Of a stretch of 64,000 bases of DNA, positions 23,986 through 34,323 are shown piece after piece (positions within the stretch are counted from its first letter, which is position 1; every line of letters starts with the position of its first letter). The notes beneath the pieces are model-generated. The model searched no databases, was not told where the DNA came from, and saw only the letters and a list, made by a program, of their open reading frames with translations. Origin of the DNA: Polytrichum commune (taxonomy: Eukaryota; Streptophyta; Polytrichopsida; Polytrichales; Polytrichaceae); the NCBI GenBank assembly GCA_950295325.1, contig OX485805.1:23735501-23799500 (forward strand), given 5' to 3'. The position numbers and the translations under genes were made by a program.

Positions 23986-24457
23986 ATAAATAAATAAATA
24001 AATAAATAACCAACGTCTAACAATCCGACGTGACTTTAAGCCCGTTGGCCTTACCCTGTTCAAGAATCTTCTTGGTGCAAGGCAGGGTTTACTGCCTTCC
24101 TACCTACCTGACCAATCCCCCCCCCCCCCCGGTTAAGTAGAGAGAAGATTTCGCAACGGGAATCAAGCTACCAACCACTTCATTCAGAAAGAAAAGAAAA
24201 GAAAAGAAAAATTACGCCCGTATCTATCTAAATACCGGCGTGAAATTGAGCCCGTTGGTCTTATGCTGATCATAGTCTCCCGTGATGCAGCAAGAGATTT
24301 ATGCCTCCGTTAGGAGGTGGGCTCTTGGGAGGTGTAATATTAATCCAATTTCATTATGGTGGGGGGACCGGTGTTTGTTTGTTGTCTAGTTTTCTTTTCA
24401 TTCAAAAATGGGTACCTCTCCACTATGACCCAATAGTTTATGGCCATCTCCGACCAA
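23986..24457 (-). mobile_element. tRNA-type SINE, interrupted by a second SINE
   Basis: Flanked by a 10-bp target duplication GGGAGAGTGA at 23976-23985 and 24458-24467. On the minus strand the 5' end (CTTGGTCGGAGATGGCC... GAGAGGTACCC) matches the SINE at 41.4 kb. A polymerase III B-box-like GGTAGCTTGATTCCC follows, and the 3' tail is (TTTA)n. It also contains a 14-base C run at 24117-24130. The body is split by the insertion at 24187-24396. Confidence 0.7.
24187..24396 (-). mobile_element. Second SINE nested inside the first
   Basis: Flanked by TTCATTCA at 24179-24186 and 24397-24404. Its 3' end on the minus strand (CCAACGGGCTCAATTTCACG, then CCGG) matches the 3' end of the host SINE (CCAACGGGCTTAAAGTCACG). 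It ends in a (TTTTC)n tail. It is 210 bp and probably 5'-truncated. Confidence 0.6.
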
Positions 24458-24839
24458 GGGAGAGTGATACTATAGCACCTCAAGTTCTTGGAAAGAAATG
24501 TTGTGCAACAAGATGTGATTGTGGAGAATTCATTGGGAAACTTTCCGTTTTCTTTGTCTCTTGTAGTGTGAAGAGTGAGGAAAAAACTTGTTGTCTGTGG
24601 TGAAGGGGTGGGGGTGAACAAAGTTCTTGAAAGGGGTATATGGAAAGGGTTTAGGGAAATAATGTTACGCTACTTTCTCCTTGTCAGTTAGAGAAGGATG
24701 TAAACTAAATATGATATTTAGTGTGACTTATTATTTAGAATCACGCAATGCTATATCTATTTACTGTACATCTCATACTTTACCAACAAATGTTAAATTG
24801 GTACTTTGAACATTATAGAACATTGAAAATTTTACTTCA

Positions 24840-25860
24840 TAAAAAAAATTTCAATAGCAAAAAGATATAGCACCATGTAAATCCAAATCGTAAGTCACAC
24901 CATATATCATATTTGGTGTAGTGAGAATGAACGAGGTCATTGAGGAAAGTGTTGTTCTCTTGAGCGGCTTGTTGGGTTAGGTTGGTACAAAGCGAGCGGC
25001 ATATTGACTTTGGGGGGTTGGGTGAGGGTGAGGTAGAAGTGACTGTTGTACTTTGGGTGGGGATTGAAGGGGGAATGGAGTCGAAGTGGATGTTGAATTT
25101 GTATTTGTATTTGAGAATGTAGAGTGTAAGAGTGTGTGTTTCCATACCAAAATGTGTCGCAAGGTGATTTAGTAAATATGTTCATAGAACTACACTAAAA
25201 AGGATATTTAGCGTTTGATACTCTAAACACGAACACATACACTAAATGTCAATAACCTTATGAATGCAAGTAACTTCAAATATAAACTCAACCACTAAAT
25301 ACCAACGGTGGTAATATGTGGAAGTTACATGTTTGAATTTAGTGTTAGTAAAGGTATAAGGGTCCATGCTTCACATGATATGGAGGTGGCAGCAAGGAAG
25401 GTAGCGGCACATTTATGTCTAACACTAATTGTCAAGGAACTGAAATTTAGTGTTGAGTAGGGTAGGGTGGTAACAACATTAAATATAATCAAACTCTAAA
25501 TCTCCGTTTTAGTGTAGTGGGATGCGACAATGTTTCTGGATAAGTTTTGTTAGGAATCTATTGAGCTTGATTATGTCTGGGATAGAGAATGGGGCAACAT
25601 AGAAAGTATATTCGATGCTTGAATGTTTAACCGTGTTGAGAATTTTAATTTTGTTGTTGTGAGGAGGCAAGCGAATTGAGTAATTTGGCACTTTGTTATT
25701 TTGTTTTTTTCTTCCCTAGTACTATGTTTTTGGAGGGTGCAATTTAGGGAAGGCACCAATTTGATACCTAGGTATATGTTGAATTCATTTTGAGGCAGGG
25801 TAGGTAGTGTGAGAGATTTGTAGTTATTTTTTGAGCTTTAAGGTAGGTCACAAAAGCTAG
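24840..25860 (-). pseudogene. Decayed LINE (non-LTR retrotransposon) relic
   Basis: On the minus strand, 25691-25509 reads KHSSIEYTFYVAPFSIPDII followed by KLNRFLTKLIQKHCRIP. This resembles the region just after the polymerase core in plant LINE reverse transcriptases. After the MITE at 25190-25517, lower coordinates continue with frames such as NLTQQAAQENNTFLNDLV. The sense strand is C-rich and G-poor, like the relic at 59.3-60.5 kb. Frameshifts and stops are frequent. The assignment rests on motif likeness. Confidence 0.45.
25190..25517. mobile_element. Family C MITE, copy 1, inserted in the LINE relic
   Basis: Starts CTACACTAAAAAGGATATTT and ends TTTTAGTGTAG. Interior blocks (GTTAGTAAAGG, TGTTGAGTAGGGTAGGGTGG, GATATGG) are the reverse complement of the copies at 37.4, 40.3 and 47.4 kb. 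Length is 328 bp. It splits the LINE relic. Confidence 0.7.
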
Positions 25861-26164
25861 TGGTTGGAGCTTGGATTTTTTTGGGCATCCATTGACACTG
25901 CACTTGGATATGCCTAAGCACGCGTGGTGGACTCTTCATTAGATACCTAAATGACGTGCATGGGTCGCTGTGGAATTAAACCATTATACATGAGAAGTTT
26001 ATAGAGAAAAATAAATGTATACGTCTAACGACATGCTAGAAAATGGGCTCATGTATTTATAAGAAGCTTTTCAAAGGAATGTGAGAACTGCTTCCACTAC
26101 ATATACAAAATAATAAATTGTGAGTAAAAAAGGCCTTTATTACTTATGAAATCCACTTTTACTT

Positions 26165-26655
26165 TCCAATGAGAAAGTCATTGAACATTCTTTCATCCAT
26201 AGTTTGCAACTCAACGATTGCATCAAATAAAAAAAGACAATAAGAACACAATAACTTAGCCACAATTAAGAGAGCAAATCCAAAGCATCATGAAAGCTCG
26301 TGGGCCAAAAAGAATGGACAAGGTAGTCATTGAGGACTATAAAAATATGACAACAATAGATGAAAACATGAATTGGATGAAATTAACACATCTATCGTCA
26401 AAAAAAGTCTCTAAACCTTAGGGCCCCCTCTTGTACACTTATATTTACTTCATAAATCTAAATGGCCTTTCTAAATGTATGTATAAGAAAAAAGAATACC
26501 TCTCCTTTGTGTATAGATAGATAGAAACTCCGGTCCCTTTAGGGGCCGGCGTGAATAGAGTGTCCGTTCGTAATGCCAAACCTTTGTGTATACTATGTAT
26601 ACTAATGCCTATTCTTACACTCATGTTAGTTCATGTGTGGTATGAAGAGTCCACC
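26165..26655. repeat. Dispersed repeat H, copy 1
   Basis: About 490 bp match 48835-49300: CACAATAACTTAGCCACAAT, GTAGTCATTGAGGACTAT, GATGAAAACATG..TTGGATGAAA, then ACTCATGTTAGTTC and GGTATGAAGAGTCCACC. No termini or coding capacity are evident. It carries a 65-bp insertion at 26516-26580 that the other copy lacks. Confidence 0.75.
26516..26580 (-). mobile_element. Very short SINE 3'-end insertion with a 12-bp target duplication
   Basis: The target duplication CCTTTGTGTATA is perfect at 26504-26515 and 26581-26592. The insert has a (GATA)n tail and then AAACTCCGGTCCC...GGGGCCGGCGTGAATAGAGT, matching the 3' end of the SINE at 31640-31982. It is a strongly 5'-truncated, minus-strand copy. The paralogous repeat at 49.2 kb has the empty site. 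Confidence 0.85.
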
Positions 26656-26659
26656 CCTC

Positions 26660-28005
26660 GGGCTTAGAGCCGACAAGTCACATCTTGATACGTACCTTGC
26701 AAATGTTTCATCACGCTAGTGGAACTCATCATTGCATAAAAGGTAGAGGTGTTATGTCGAAATGCATGCACAATGAATGTTGTTATTCTTCAGCTCATGA
26801 GCAAGTAAAGTTTTGTGACACCTACCATGCGGGAGGGTGAAAACATTGTATGGACTTGAGATTGTTATTTTTAGGTGAATTGACCCCTAAATCATGTTAA
26901 AGACCCCAATTCAATCTAATGAGACCCAATCATAAGGAGTTGCACATCACGAGATTGACCTTTGGAAAGTTATGACATCCACTTCTTCCAAAAGAGATTG
27001 TGAAAGCGGAAGGAAGGACTTTGTGAGAGACCCACTCTACAAGGACTCATGCCCCGGTCACACCAAAGCTTTTGTCTGGTTCCAACCATGAACTTGTTGG
27101 GGGTTATGTTGAGAAATAGATGTTGGCCCACCACTTTTGATCACATTATTACAGCCGGAGATGCCAACGGATGGTGTCTAAACTGGCCGGGGTGATCAGC
27201 CCCTCAATGTCCACATACATGGGTCAAGCTTAGCTATCTGGGTGTTTAATTAGACACTTATGGAGAGACACATGTATCGTGTTGTGAGCCCAAAATGGTG
27301 CCCACATGTGGTGATTAACTCTTCAAAACCAAATTTAGTTTGACTTTGAGGTGTTATGACTATTCACAAAACATAAAAAGAGTGAAGTGTGGTGTGGATT
27401 TAAGTTTAGGCATTAGAATGTGTTGTGTAGTTATTTCAAGGTTGATTTCAATAAGAGTATGCCTTGATATTGTGAGTAGGGGGTAAGGTGAAGCAAGGTG
27501 AGCTCCGCGGGTTAAATGCCCACTTTTGGATCCACCTTGGTAGTTTAGGAAGAAGGAAGCTTGGTGGAAGGGGATTAGTCCCTACTTTGGAGGAGAGGGT
27601 TAAAGGATTGTGATTGGAGGTGCTAATCCTCTCACCCTATCCTCACCTCTCTCTCCCTCTCTCTCTCTCCCTCTTTGCTACTTAAGGTGTTTTTTCTCTC
27701 ATTTGCCTCTCTCTCCATCAAGCGCTCTCAAGAGAGCAAGCTCTAAAGAGCTTGAGCCACGTGTGTGTGACATTAGTTTTTAGTGAAGTTAATTAGTTAA
27801 GCTCTCTCTCTCAAGGCCTCCCAAGTGAGGGAGCTCTAGAGCTTAAGTTTGCATGTAGTGATTAGGTGGTAGTTAGTTAAAGTAGTGTGTTAGATTAGCT
27901 CATGACTTAGAAGCAAAAGAAAGAAAAGAGAAGAAGAATTTAGAAGACCTTGATTAGTGGATGAGAGGGGTTGTATTAAGGGCAGCCAAGACTATAAGGT
28001 TAAGG
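26660..28005. other. Spacer with CT-rich leader-like sequence
   Basis: No gene is recognised. From about 27610 to 27720 there is an extended CTCTCTCTCC run followed by GAGAGCAAGCTC-type inverted motifs, which looks like the leader region of a retrotransposon. No matching second LTR, primer-binding site or pol domain is visible. Confidence 0.3.
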
Positions 28006-28311
28006 AGCTGACTGCTGGAAGGTACTTCGGCTGGGGCCTAAAGCTAAGCAGCTGACTGCTGGAATGTAATTCGGCTGGGCTTAAAGCTAAGCAGCTGACT
28101 GCTGGAAGGTACTTAGGCTGGGGCCTAAAGCTAAGGAGCTGACTGCTGGAAGGTACTTCGGCTGGGGCCTAAAGCTAAGCAGCTGACTGCTGGAATGTAA
28201 TTCGGCTGGGGCCTAAGGTTAAGGATCGGACTGCTGGAAGGTACTTCGGCTGGGCTTGAAGCTAAGCAGCTCAGCTGCTGGAATGTAATTCGGCTAGGCT
28301 TAAGTTAGTTC
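28006..28311. repeat. Minisatellite, seven copies of a 44-bp unit
   Basis: The unit begins AGCTGACTGCTGGAA and continues to CGGCTGGGGCCTAAAGCTAA. Unit starts are near 28006, 28050, 28093, 28137, 28181, 28225 and 28267. Two variants occur, GGTACTTCGG and TGTAATTCGG. It is a tandem array without spacers. Confidence 0.9.
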
Positions 28312-28541
28312 GTTAGATCTAATAAGTTAGGCTACTAGGGGGGTTGTAGTTAGGATAATCCCTTTTGGGATTGCTAGACCATACTAGATTCTTGCATGCC
28401 ATCTTGGTTTTTAGGTAGAGTTGGATTTATTAGGAAAGTAGAAGTGTGTGGGACTTTTAAAATGTGTTGATGGTTACCCATTGAGGCAAGTGTTTTTAAA
28501 CACTCGTACTTTTTGGTTGGAATATATTACATGCACAATTA

Positions 28542-28715
28542 ATGGAGACTGTGGAGGATCCTAGCAAGGACAAGATAAAGGAAGTAAAAATCAAGAAGTC
28601 TAGAGGGATCTCTTTAAGGGCATGTGTGGCCAAGGCCGCGGGTTGGACCCTTGAGAAATCGAATTCCACTACGAGCAACGATGCTCACAATAATAAAGCA
28701 AGTGAGTTAAGATGA
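28542..28715 (+). CDS. 57-codon ORF, charged N-terminal-like peptide, doubtful
   Basis: Starts METVEDPSKDKIKEVKIKKS and ends before TGA at 28713-28715. It is rich in Lys, Glu and Asp and follows the leader-like, minisatellite-containing stretch. It could be the start of a lost gag-type gene or chance. No downstream polyprotein is present. Confidence 0.15.
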   Translation: METVEDPSKDKIKEVKIKKSRGISLRACVAKAAGWTLEKSNSTTSNDAHNNKASELR

Positions 28716-29437
28716 AGTTAGTGCCTTGGACATGAGAGCCATATAGCAATTCACGTTATGGTATTAGGAATTGAGTGTGATTCTCAAAGCCATCACCCGG
28801 ACTAGGACGCCTAAGGGTGGTGGGTTTGGCCTCACACGTGTACAAACATACCTCTCATCCATCCAACATCAAAACTTGATCCCCCTATAGATTTGTTACC
28901 GATTCATCTCAAATGACCTCGAGTACAATAATTAGGAAATTTTAATGGTAATTCCGGTGACAAATCAATTTTGAAAAAGTAACCTATGGGTTGCATACTA
29001 TCTCAAGGTTGTATGTTGGACGAATGAGAGGTTTGCTCATATACGATAATCCTCTCTTTCCCACACTTACCTCGAGCCTATGTAGGAGTTGGTGTGCCTT
29101 GCATGGTGTCTAGACGGTATGTCCGCGTTGATTTACAAAATTCCACACTATTTGAGCATTCATTACCACATTTACCAAAAAAAAAATCTTCTTCTTATTG
29201 TGGTCGTTATATGGATGAATATAGAAGGTTATTAGTTTTTGGTGGTATAGTTTTGACCCAATGTAATTTTCATGTGTAAAGAGGACAATTATATGTGAAG
29301 GCAACCTATTTGCACATATTAATGTATGTAAACACATTCAATGTGAAGGTGAAAAGTGCATCAAACCATTTTGTAATTTTACCATTTATAGTTCTAGTCG
29401 ATTCAACTTTATAATTGACAGTAGAGATCTTACATAG
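28716..29437. other. Spacer, nothing recognised
   Basis: AT-rich, with short frames only and no repeat family members identified. Confidence 0.3.
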
Positions 29438-29438
29438 A

Positions 29439-30495
29439 GGGCCACTTCACACATGAGCCAAGAGCCGTGACCATGAAATTGTGAGAGCCCCCCAAGAAAG
29501 TGTCCAAAAGCCGTCCCACCACACACCTCCAAAGTCATGTAGTGTGGTCACGCATCCTCAAGTGTAGTGTGAAATCATATGTCACCGGGCCCTCAACCAA
29601 ATGCTATTTCAATGAATTTTAATTCAAGCGGGCCCTCCACATGATAAAATAAAATAAATCAACGGTTGTGAGTGTTCGGAGTGCCGTGGTCTCCCAGTTT
29701 CGTGTTAGGCCTACCTCCAAGAGGTGGTTTTTGAACACGGGTAGGTCACTTAGTGCATTTTAAAAACGACGTGCGGCATAATATAGAGAGGATTAAAATC
29801 ATTTGAAATAAAAATTATAAAGGAATTCCAAATAATGAAGGGGCCATTAAATGTAGACAATCCCATTATAAGTAAGTTAGATGGACATAAAACGTGGGCC
29901 ATTATTTTTTTGTAAAATTAATATAGGGGCTGAAGATAAGGATCCTAGAAGGTATGTTTAGTATGTTTGCTATGGTCTCCTATGTGTTTTCTTCATAACT
30001 ATGTTTGCAATGATATTACTGTTTGCATCCTTCTTTGTTTCCATGGTTTCCCTTAACACTCGTCAATGCGTTAGGAAGTAGATTAGCTTTTATTACTTAA
30101 AAAGGAATATAGAGTACAAAAAATTGCAGTGACTTGGACAATATAAGTAATGAAAGGGTGCAAACAAATGGGCCATTTTTGAAATTTAAGTAATTATAGG
30201 GAGGCTTTAATTCAGCCCTTGAAGGGAAATAGCCCCAAAACAAAAAAAACCCCAGCCGCACATGGTGCACAAAAATGCCTTAGAGTGACCTACCCGTGTT
30301 TTTGAAAACAATCCAAGTGACCATGAAACATGATCCATTGGATGCCATGTAGGAATCCATGTAGACTTTACACATACTCTGTTGGTCCCTCAAGCGTAGT
30401 GTGAAGCGAACTTGGACCAGCTCCGCCTTTTCCACCAATGAGAGTGCTTGGAGTGTACTGGTCACGGGCTCTCAGTCTCGTGTGTGAAGTGGCCC
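29439..30495. mobile_element. Family B Tourist-like MITE, copy 2, host of a nested insertion
   Basis: Left terminus GGGCCACTTCACACATGAGC and right terminus CTCGTGTGTGAAGTGGCCC are inverted repeats. The interior matches copies at 32.6 and 35.7 kb. Without the family A element at 29736-30298 and one target repeat, it would be about 486 bp. The flanking trinucleotides (AGA and TGG) no longer match. Confidence 0.8.
29736..30298. mobile_element. Family A hAT-like MITE, copy 1, nested in family B
   Basis: Inverted termini CACGGGTAGGTCACT and AGTGACCTACCCGTG extend, with gaps, to CGTGCGGC. The target duplication TTTTTGAA (8 bp) is at 29728-29735 and 30299-30306. The empty site exists in the related element at 35.7 kb (GGTTTTTGAAAATAGTCG). 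The 8-bp duplication and terminus suit hAT-type elements. Length is 563 bp, with no transposase. Confidence 0.85.
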
Positions 30496-30960
30496 TGGTC
30501 TATTGTTGGACTGATTTGGTCCTTAATCTATATTGAATTGGGTAAAATAAATCCTTTACGGAGTATGTACATATGTATTATGGATACCATTATAGTTGAA
30601 TCAAATTGGTGGTTTTTTTTTTTCTTGCAGTCAATGTGTATTTTCATTTGGTGTTACACAATGCTATAACTAATTGTTTTTCCTTTTGCTTCATAAAACT
30701 TTGAAAATCAGTTTGAGGATGCAAGTTTTGACAAGTGCAACACAAATAGATAGTATGCAGTTTATATAACAATATTTTGATGCTAAAAATTTACATTCTT
30801 TGTACGTTGTTGTAACATTGTTGTGCTCCCAAATGGTAAAGCACGGTTCTTGAAACAAAAGGAGTAGTTTAGTTTGTAATAGCACGTGTCAAGACAAATG
30901 TGATCAAATAACGTGAGTAATGTAACCACAAGAAACACGTGGCCAACCACCTTGAAGTTG
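30496..30960. other. Spacer, nothing recognised
   Basis: AT-rich with poly-T tracts; no gene or family member is identified. Confidence 0.3.
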
Positions 30961-31580
30961 TTAATCGTTGCATTTGAACCCCTTCGGTTTGGTGTGATGT
31001 CCTTCCCGTTTTCTTAGTTCAATACTAGGTGCAACTTGTTGTGCCCACCACTTCCTTTATATTTTCAAGTTTTTAGTCCATGTCACCGAGTGGCTATGAT
31101 AAACAAAGAGGAGTTAAAATATACATCTTACCACACTCAAGTGAAAATTTTCCATGAGAGGATTTGAAAGCATAGAGCTTTACTACATCATGTAGCCTCA
31201 ATGAAGGTTGGTAGCCCACATGGCAATCCCATCTTCGAGATACCATCTCACCATGCATGAAGTTAACAAACATGGCATTGACCCCCTTTGGTTTGGTGTG
31301 ACGTCTTTTTCTTTCTTTCTTTCTTTCTTAGTTTGATACTAGGTGAAACTCATGTGGCTTCCTTTATAATTTCAAATGTTTAGTCCATGCCGACTAGTGG
31401 CTATGATAAAAAGGAGTTTAAATATACATCTTACCCACACTCAAGTGAGTCTGTCCATGAGAGGATTTAAAATCGTAAAGCTATAGTACATCATGTATCC
31501 TCGAGGTTGGTTGAAAAATGCAACGGGTGGTAGCCCACACCGTAGTCTCATCTTATAGTGATACCATCCACCATGCATGG
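30961..31580. repeat. Direct tandem duplication of about 300-320 bp
   Basis: Copies 30961-31260 and 31263-31580 share TTTGGTGTGA, GATACTAGGTG.AACT, CTTCCTTTAT, TTTAGTCCATG, GTGGCTATGATAAA, AAATATACATCTTAC, CATGAGAGGATTT, ACATCATGTA and CACCATGCATG. The second copy has gained a (TTTC)n microsatellite at about 31309-31330. Confidence 0.85.
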
Positions 31581-31639
31581 GGACCTACACTACCATATTC
31601 CAAATTATGCACTCTACCTTGACACCCACTAAGGGGCTA

Positions 31640-31982
31640 GATAGATAGATAGATAGATAGAAACTCCGGTCCCTTTTTAGCAAGGGGCCGGCGTGAATAA
31701 AGTGTCCGTTCGTAATGTCAATGACCCGATGCCCACTGGACAAGGGGACATTGGGGCAATACTACTCTCCCCTTTCGAGGCTGGACACTATAGTGACACA
31801 CTATACTAGTTCCTAGCTAGCCACTAGTGCCTTGAAGATACCGGGCATGGTATCCCCCCAAAGGACTTTGAGGTACCCATACAACAAGGTCCAAGGACCC
31901 CCCACCATAGTTGGGTGGACTAAGGTGGTGAGCACCACGCCGGCATGGGGAATAGAACCCACAACCTCCTCATTGGGGGCCT
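31640..31982 (-). mobile_element. SINE with (GATA)n tail inserted at the end of a family D MITE
   Basis: A perfect 10-bp target duplication TAAGGGGCTA lies at 31630-31639 and 31983-31992. The (GATA)n tail is at the low-coordinate side, so the element reads on the minus strand. Near its 5' end is GGTTCTATTCCCC, like the polymerase III B box GGTTCGANTCC. Length is 343 bp. The duplicated site is the first bases of the family D element that follows. Confidence 0.85.
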
Positions 31983-31985
31983 TAA

Positions 31986-32517
31986 GGGGCTATGTATACC
32001 ATGGACCATGAAGTCGTCTCAAGGTCCTGTAGAATCTGTGATTGGTTGTTGAACTCGTCCCGGGACCACTTTGGTTTACACCAAGGGAAAAAATCTCGTT
32101 ATGACCATGAAGTTCATAGTTCCAAAACACATATGCCAAGGCCTACGTTATCCACTGACACGGTCCAACGGGTTTTTTGGTGGGAGAGGCAAATGAGGTG
32201 CTCTGGTAGAAAAAGGCAAGGTCCCATGGCAGAGAAGATTGTTGTAATGAATTTTTAATGAGTTTCTTTTTGGGGGAGAGAAGATGAAGACATGAGAAGA
32301 CAAACGTTCAAACTTCCCTTTTTGGACATGTATTTAAAAAAAATAAAAAATCAACACATTCACTTTTTGGTGCATGGTCATTCCTCTCGGTCCACATTCG
32401 GTTTACACCTAGTGAGGGGCTGAAAAGCTTTCAAAATTGATTGTTTATGAAATCAAACCATGGAATTTGGACCATGAAAAAAGACCATCTTCCATGGTCC
32501 AACTTCACAGTCCATGG
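31986..32517. mobile_element. Family D Tourist-like MITE, copy 2, 3' end lost
   Basis: Starts GGGGCTATGTATACCATGGA after TAA and follows copy 1 closely (GGTTGTTGAACTCGTCC, CACTTTGGTTTACACCAA, GACACGGTCCAACGGGTTTT). The right terminus stops at CAGTCCATGG and runs directly into a (CT)n microsatellite at 32518-32534. The final ten or so bases and the right TAA are missing. Confidence 0.75.
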
Positions 32518-32626
32518 TCTCTCTCTCTCTCTCTAGCCAACCCAATGTAGCACTACAATTTCCCAATCTCATGGACGATTCCACCACAATGTGGTAAGCA
32601 CCGTGAGGCGATACCAAACCTTCTAA

Positions 32627-33167
32627 GGGCCACTTCACACATGAGCCAAGAGCCGTGACCTTGTAATGGTGAGGACCCTTGACTCTCATCCAAAGGCCAT
32701 ACCATGGGTGTTGGGAAAGCCGTTTTATGTAGTCACGGACCCTCAAGCATAGTGTGAAGTGAAAATGGACCATGTTGCGGGACCATTGCATATTTTGTTG
32801 GTGGAAAAAGAGGGGAGGATTTGGTTTAATATAATATGTCTCAAACTCTATCAATTTTAGAGTATTACTCGGTGTTGTTTGTCTGTCCTGGAATCTAGCT
32901 TGTAATCTGCCTTGCAATCTGTCCTGTTGGAAAAAATATTTAAAAAAAAATCATGGTCTCACGAAAACTCCGGGAGACCATGAAATCTTATCCATAGCCC
33001 GCCATGTAGGACTCCATGTAAACTTTTCATCCATGAAATTTTCTTTGGGCCTTTAGGCCTTCACCTTCGTGTGTGAAATGAACTTGGACGGTCTCCACCC
33101 TTTCGACCAATGAAAGCTCTTAAATTGCAATGGTCACGGGCCTTCGGTCTTGTGTGTGAAGTGGCCC
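32627..33167. mobile_element. Family B Tourist-like MITE, copy 3, intact
   Basis: Termini GGGCCACTTCACACATGAGC and TTGTGTGTGAAGTGGCCC are inverted. TAA is duplicated at 32624-32626 and 33168-33170. Length is 541 bp. This copy defines the TAA target duplication of the family. Confidence 0.88.
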
Positions 33168-33489
33168 TAACTTCCTCCTACCACGACTGCAGCCCACCCC
33201 TTGACCAAAATGCAAGGTGCAAAACAATGTATAAAGATAAATAAAGCACCTAAGTTAGTGGACACTATGAGTTTAAAAGTCACCGAATCCCGAGAAAAAA
33301 CACCATCTCACACCAAGGACAAGGAGCACTCGGGGTCAATGCAACAATTAGGTATCGAATTCAAACCTTCATTGGTTGCATGCTTATTCCAAAGTTGTGG
33401 CCAACCTACGCTCCTTACTTGATCCGTATATCACAATTATGCCGTGACACCTATTATCGTAAGCCGCACCGATCATATGGCATGTGACC

Positions 33490-33836
33490 GGGGCTCTAAC
33501 CTCTCTAATATCATGCATGTGGCAACCAAAGTGCATGTGATATTAAAGAGGTTTACAGTTCAAACATGGATGCGTGATAATAGAGATTTAGTGTAGTGTG
33601 TAACATTAGGGGAATCGTATAGAGTCAACATTGCAATTATGACAATGATGACAACGCCATGCGTGTGGCTTGGATTCTTTGGTGGATTATCTTAATGTCA
33701 AAACTCATGATATATGAGTGGGAAATGTGACAACAAGGAAGGAGAGTTGAACTAAGCATATTTATTCCCTAAGGTTTGGGGATATAAGAGAGGGAATGAC
33801 ATTATGGAGGGTGACATTACAAAGGTTAGGGTTGTA
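33490..33836. mobile_element. Family E MITE, copy 2
   Basis: Starts GGGGCTCTAACCTCTCTAAT and ends with GACATTACAAAGGTTAGGGT. The interior shares GCATGTGGCAACCAAAGTG, GATAATAGAGATTTAG and GACAATGATGACAACG with copy 1. Length is about 347 bp. A (TA)n run follows the right end. Confidence 0.65.
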
Positions 33837-33964
33837 TATATATATGCAAGACATTCTCCAGTTCCCAATGCATTGGGAATTTCAATCCCATAAGGACTTG
33901 ATTAGAAAAGAAAAAGAAAGAAAAGAAAAGTACAAAAAAATTGATGGTTCCATTGACATGAATG

Positions 33965-34315
33965 CTCGGGGGGGGGGGGGGGGCAATGTGTTAAAAAGTT
34001 AAGGATATAGGTGCGAACAACCACTATTTTATAGGGGGGTATTACTTTCAATTCTCTTCTTTTTTTCACATGCTATCATTATGTAAATTTCTACTTTGAG
34101 TCAATAGAAAAATGGCTTGCATTACTTATAATTTCAAATTACCTATTATTCCATACCCTATAGTACTTTAAAGATGTCCAGTGTCATTTTTGATACCCTA
34201 TATTACTCTTAAGCCCAAATATAATTTTTTGCTCCCATGTTTTTAAAATACCCTATCATTTGTTCGCACGTATATTGCTACTCCAACCAATGACTACCCC
34301 CCCCCCCCCCCCGAG
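33965..34315. mobile_element. Family L MITE with poly-G and poly-C termini
   Basis: A perfect 8-bp target duplication CATGAATG lies at 33957-33964 and 34316-34323. The element begins CTC followed by 16 G (33968-33983) and ends with 16 C (34297-34312) and GAG. Inside the homopolymers, imperfect inverted matches continue (GGTGCGAACAA at the left, TTGTTCGCACG at the right). Length is 351 bp. The 8-bp duplication suggests hAT-type transposition. Confidence 0.85.
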
Positions 34316-34323
34316 CATGAATG

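Noticed and set aside
28006-28311. CRISPR-like regular repeat spacing
   Set aside because: The units are contiguous without unique spacers and the genome is eukaryotic; it is a minisatellite.
27290-28715. LTR retrotransposon
   Set aside because: Leader-like CT-rich sequence and a small charged frame are present, but I found no second LTR, primer-binding site, or protease, RT or integrase motif.
32453-32917. 154-codon minus-strand frame
   Set aside because: It spans the end of a family D MITE, a CT microsatellite and the start of a family B MITE, so it is a chance frame across three repeats.
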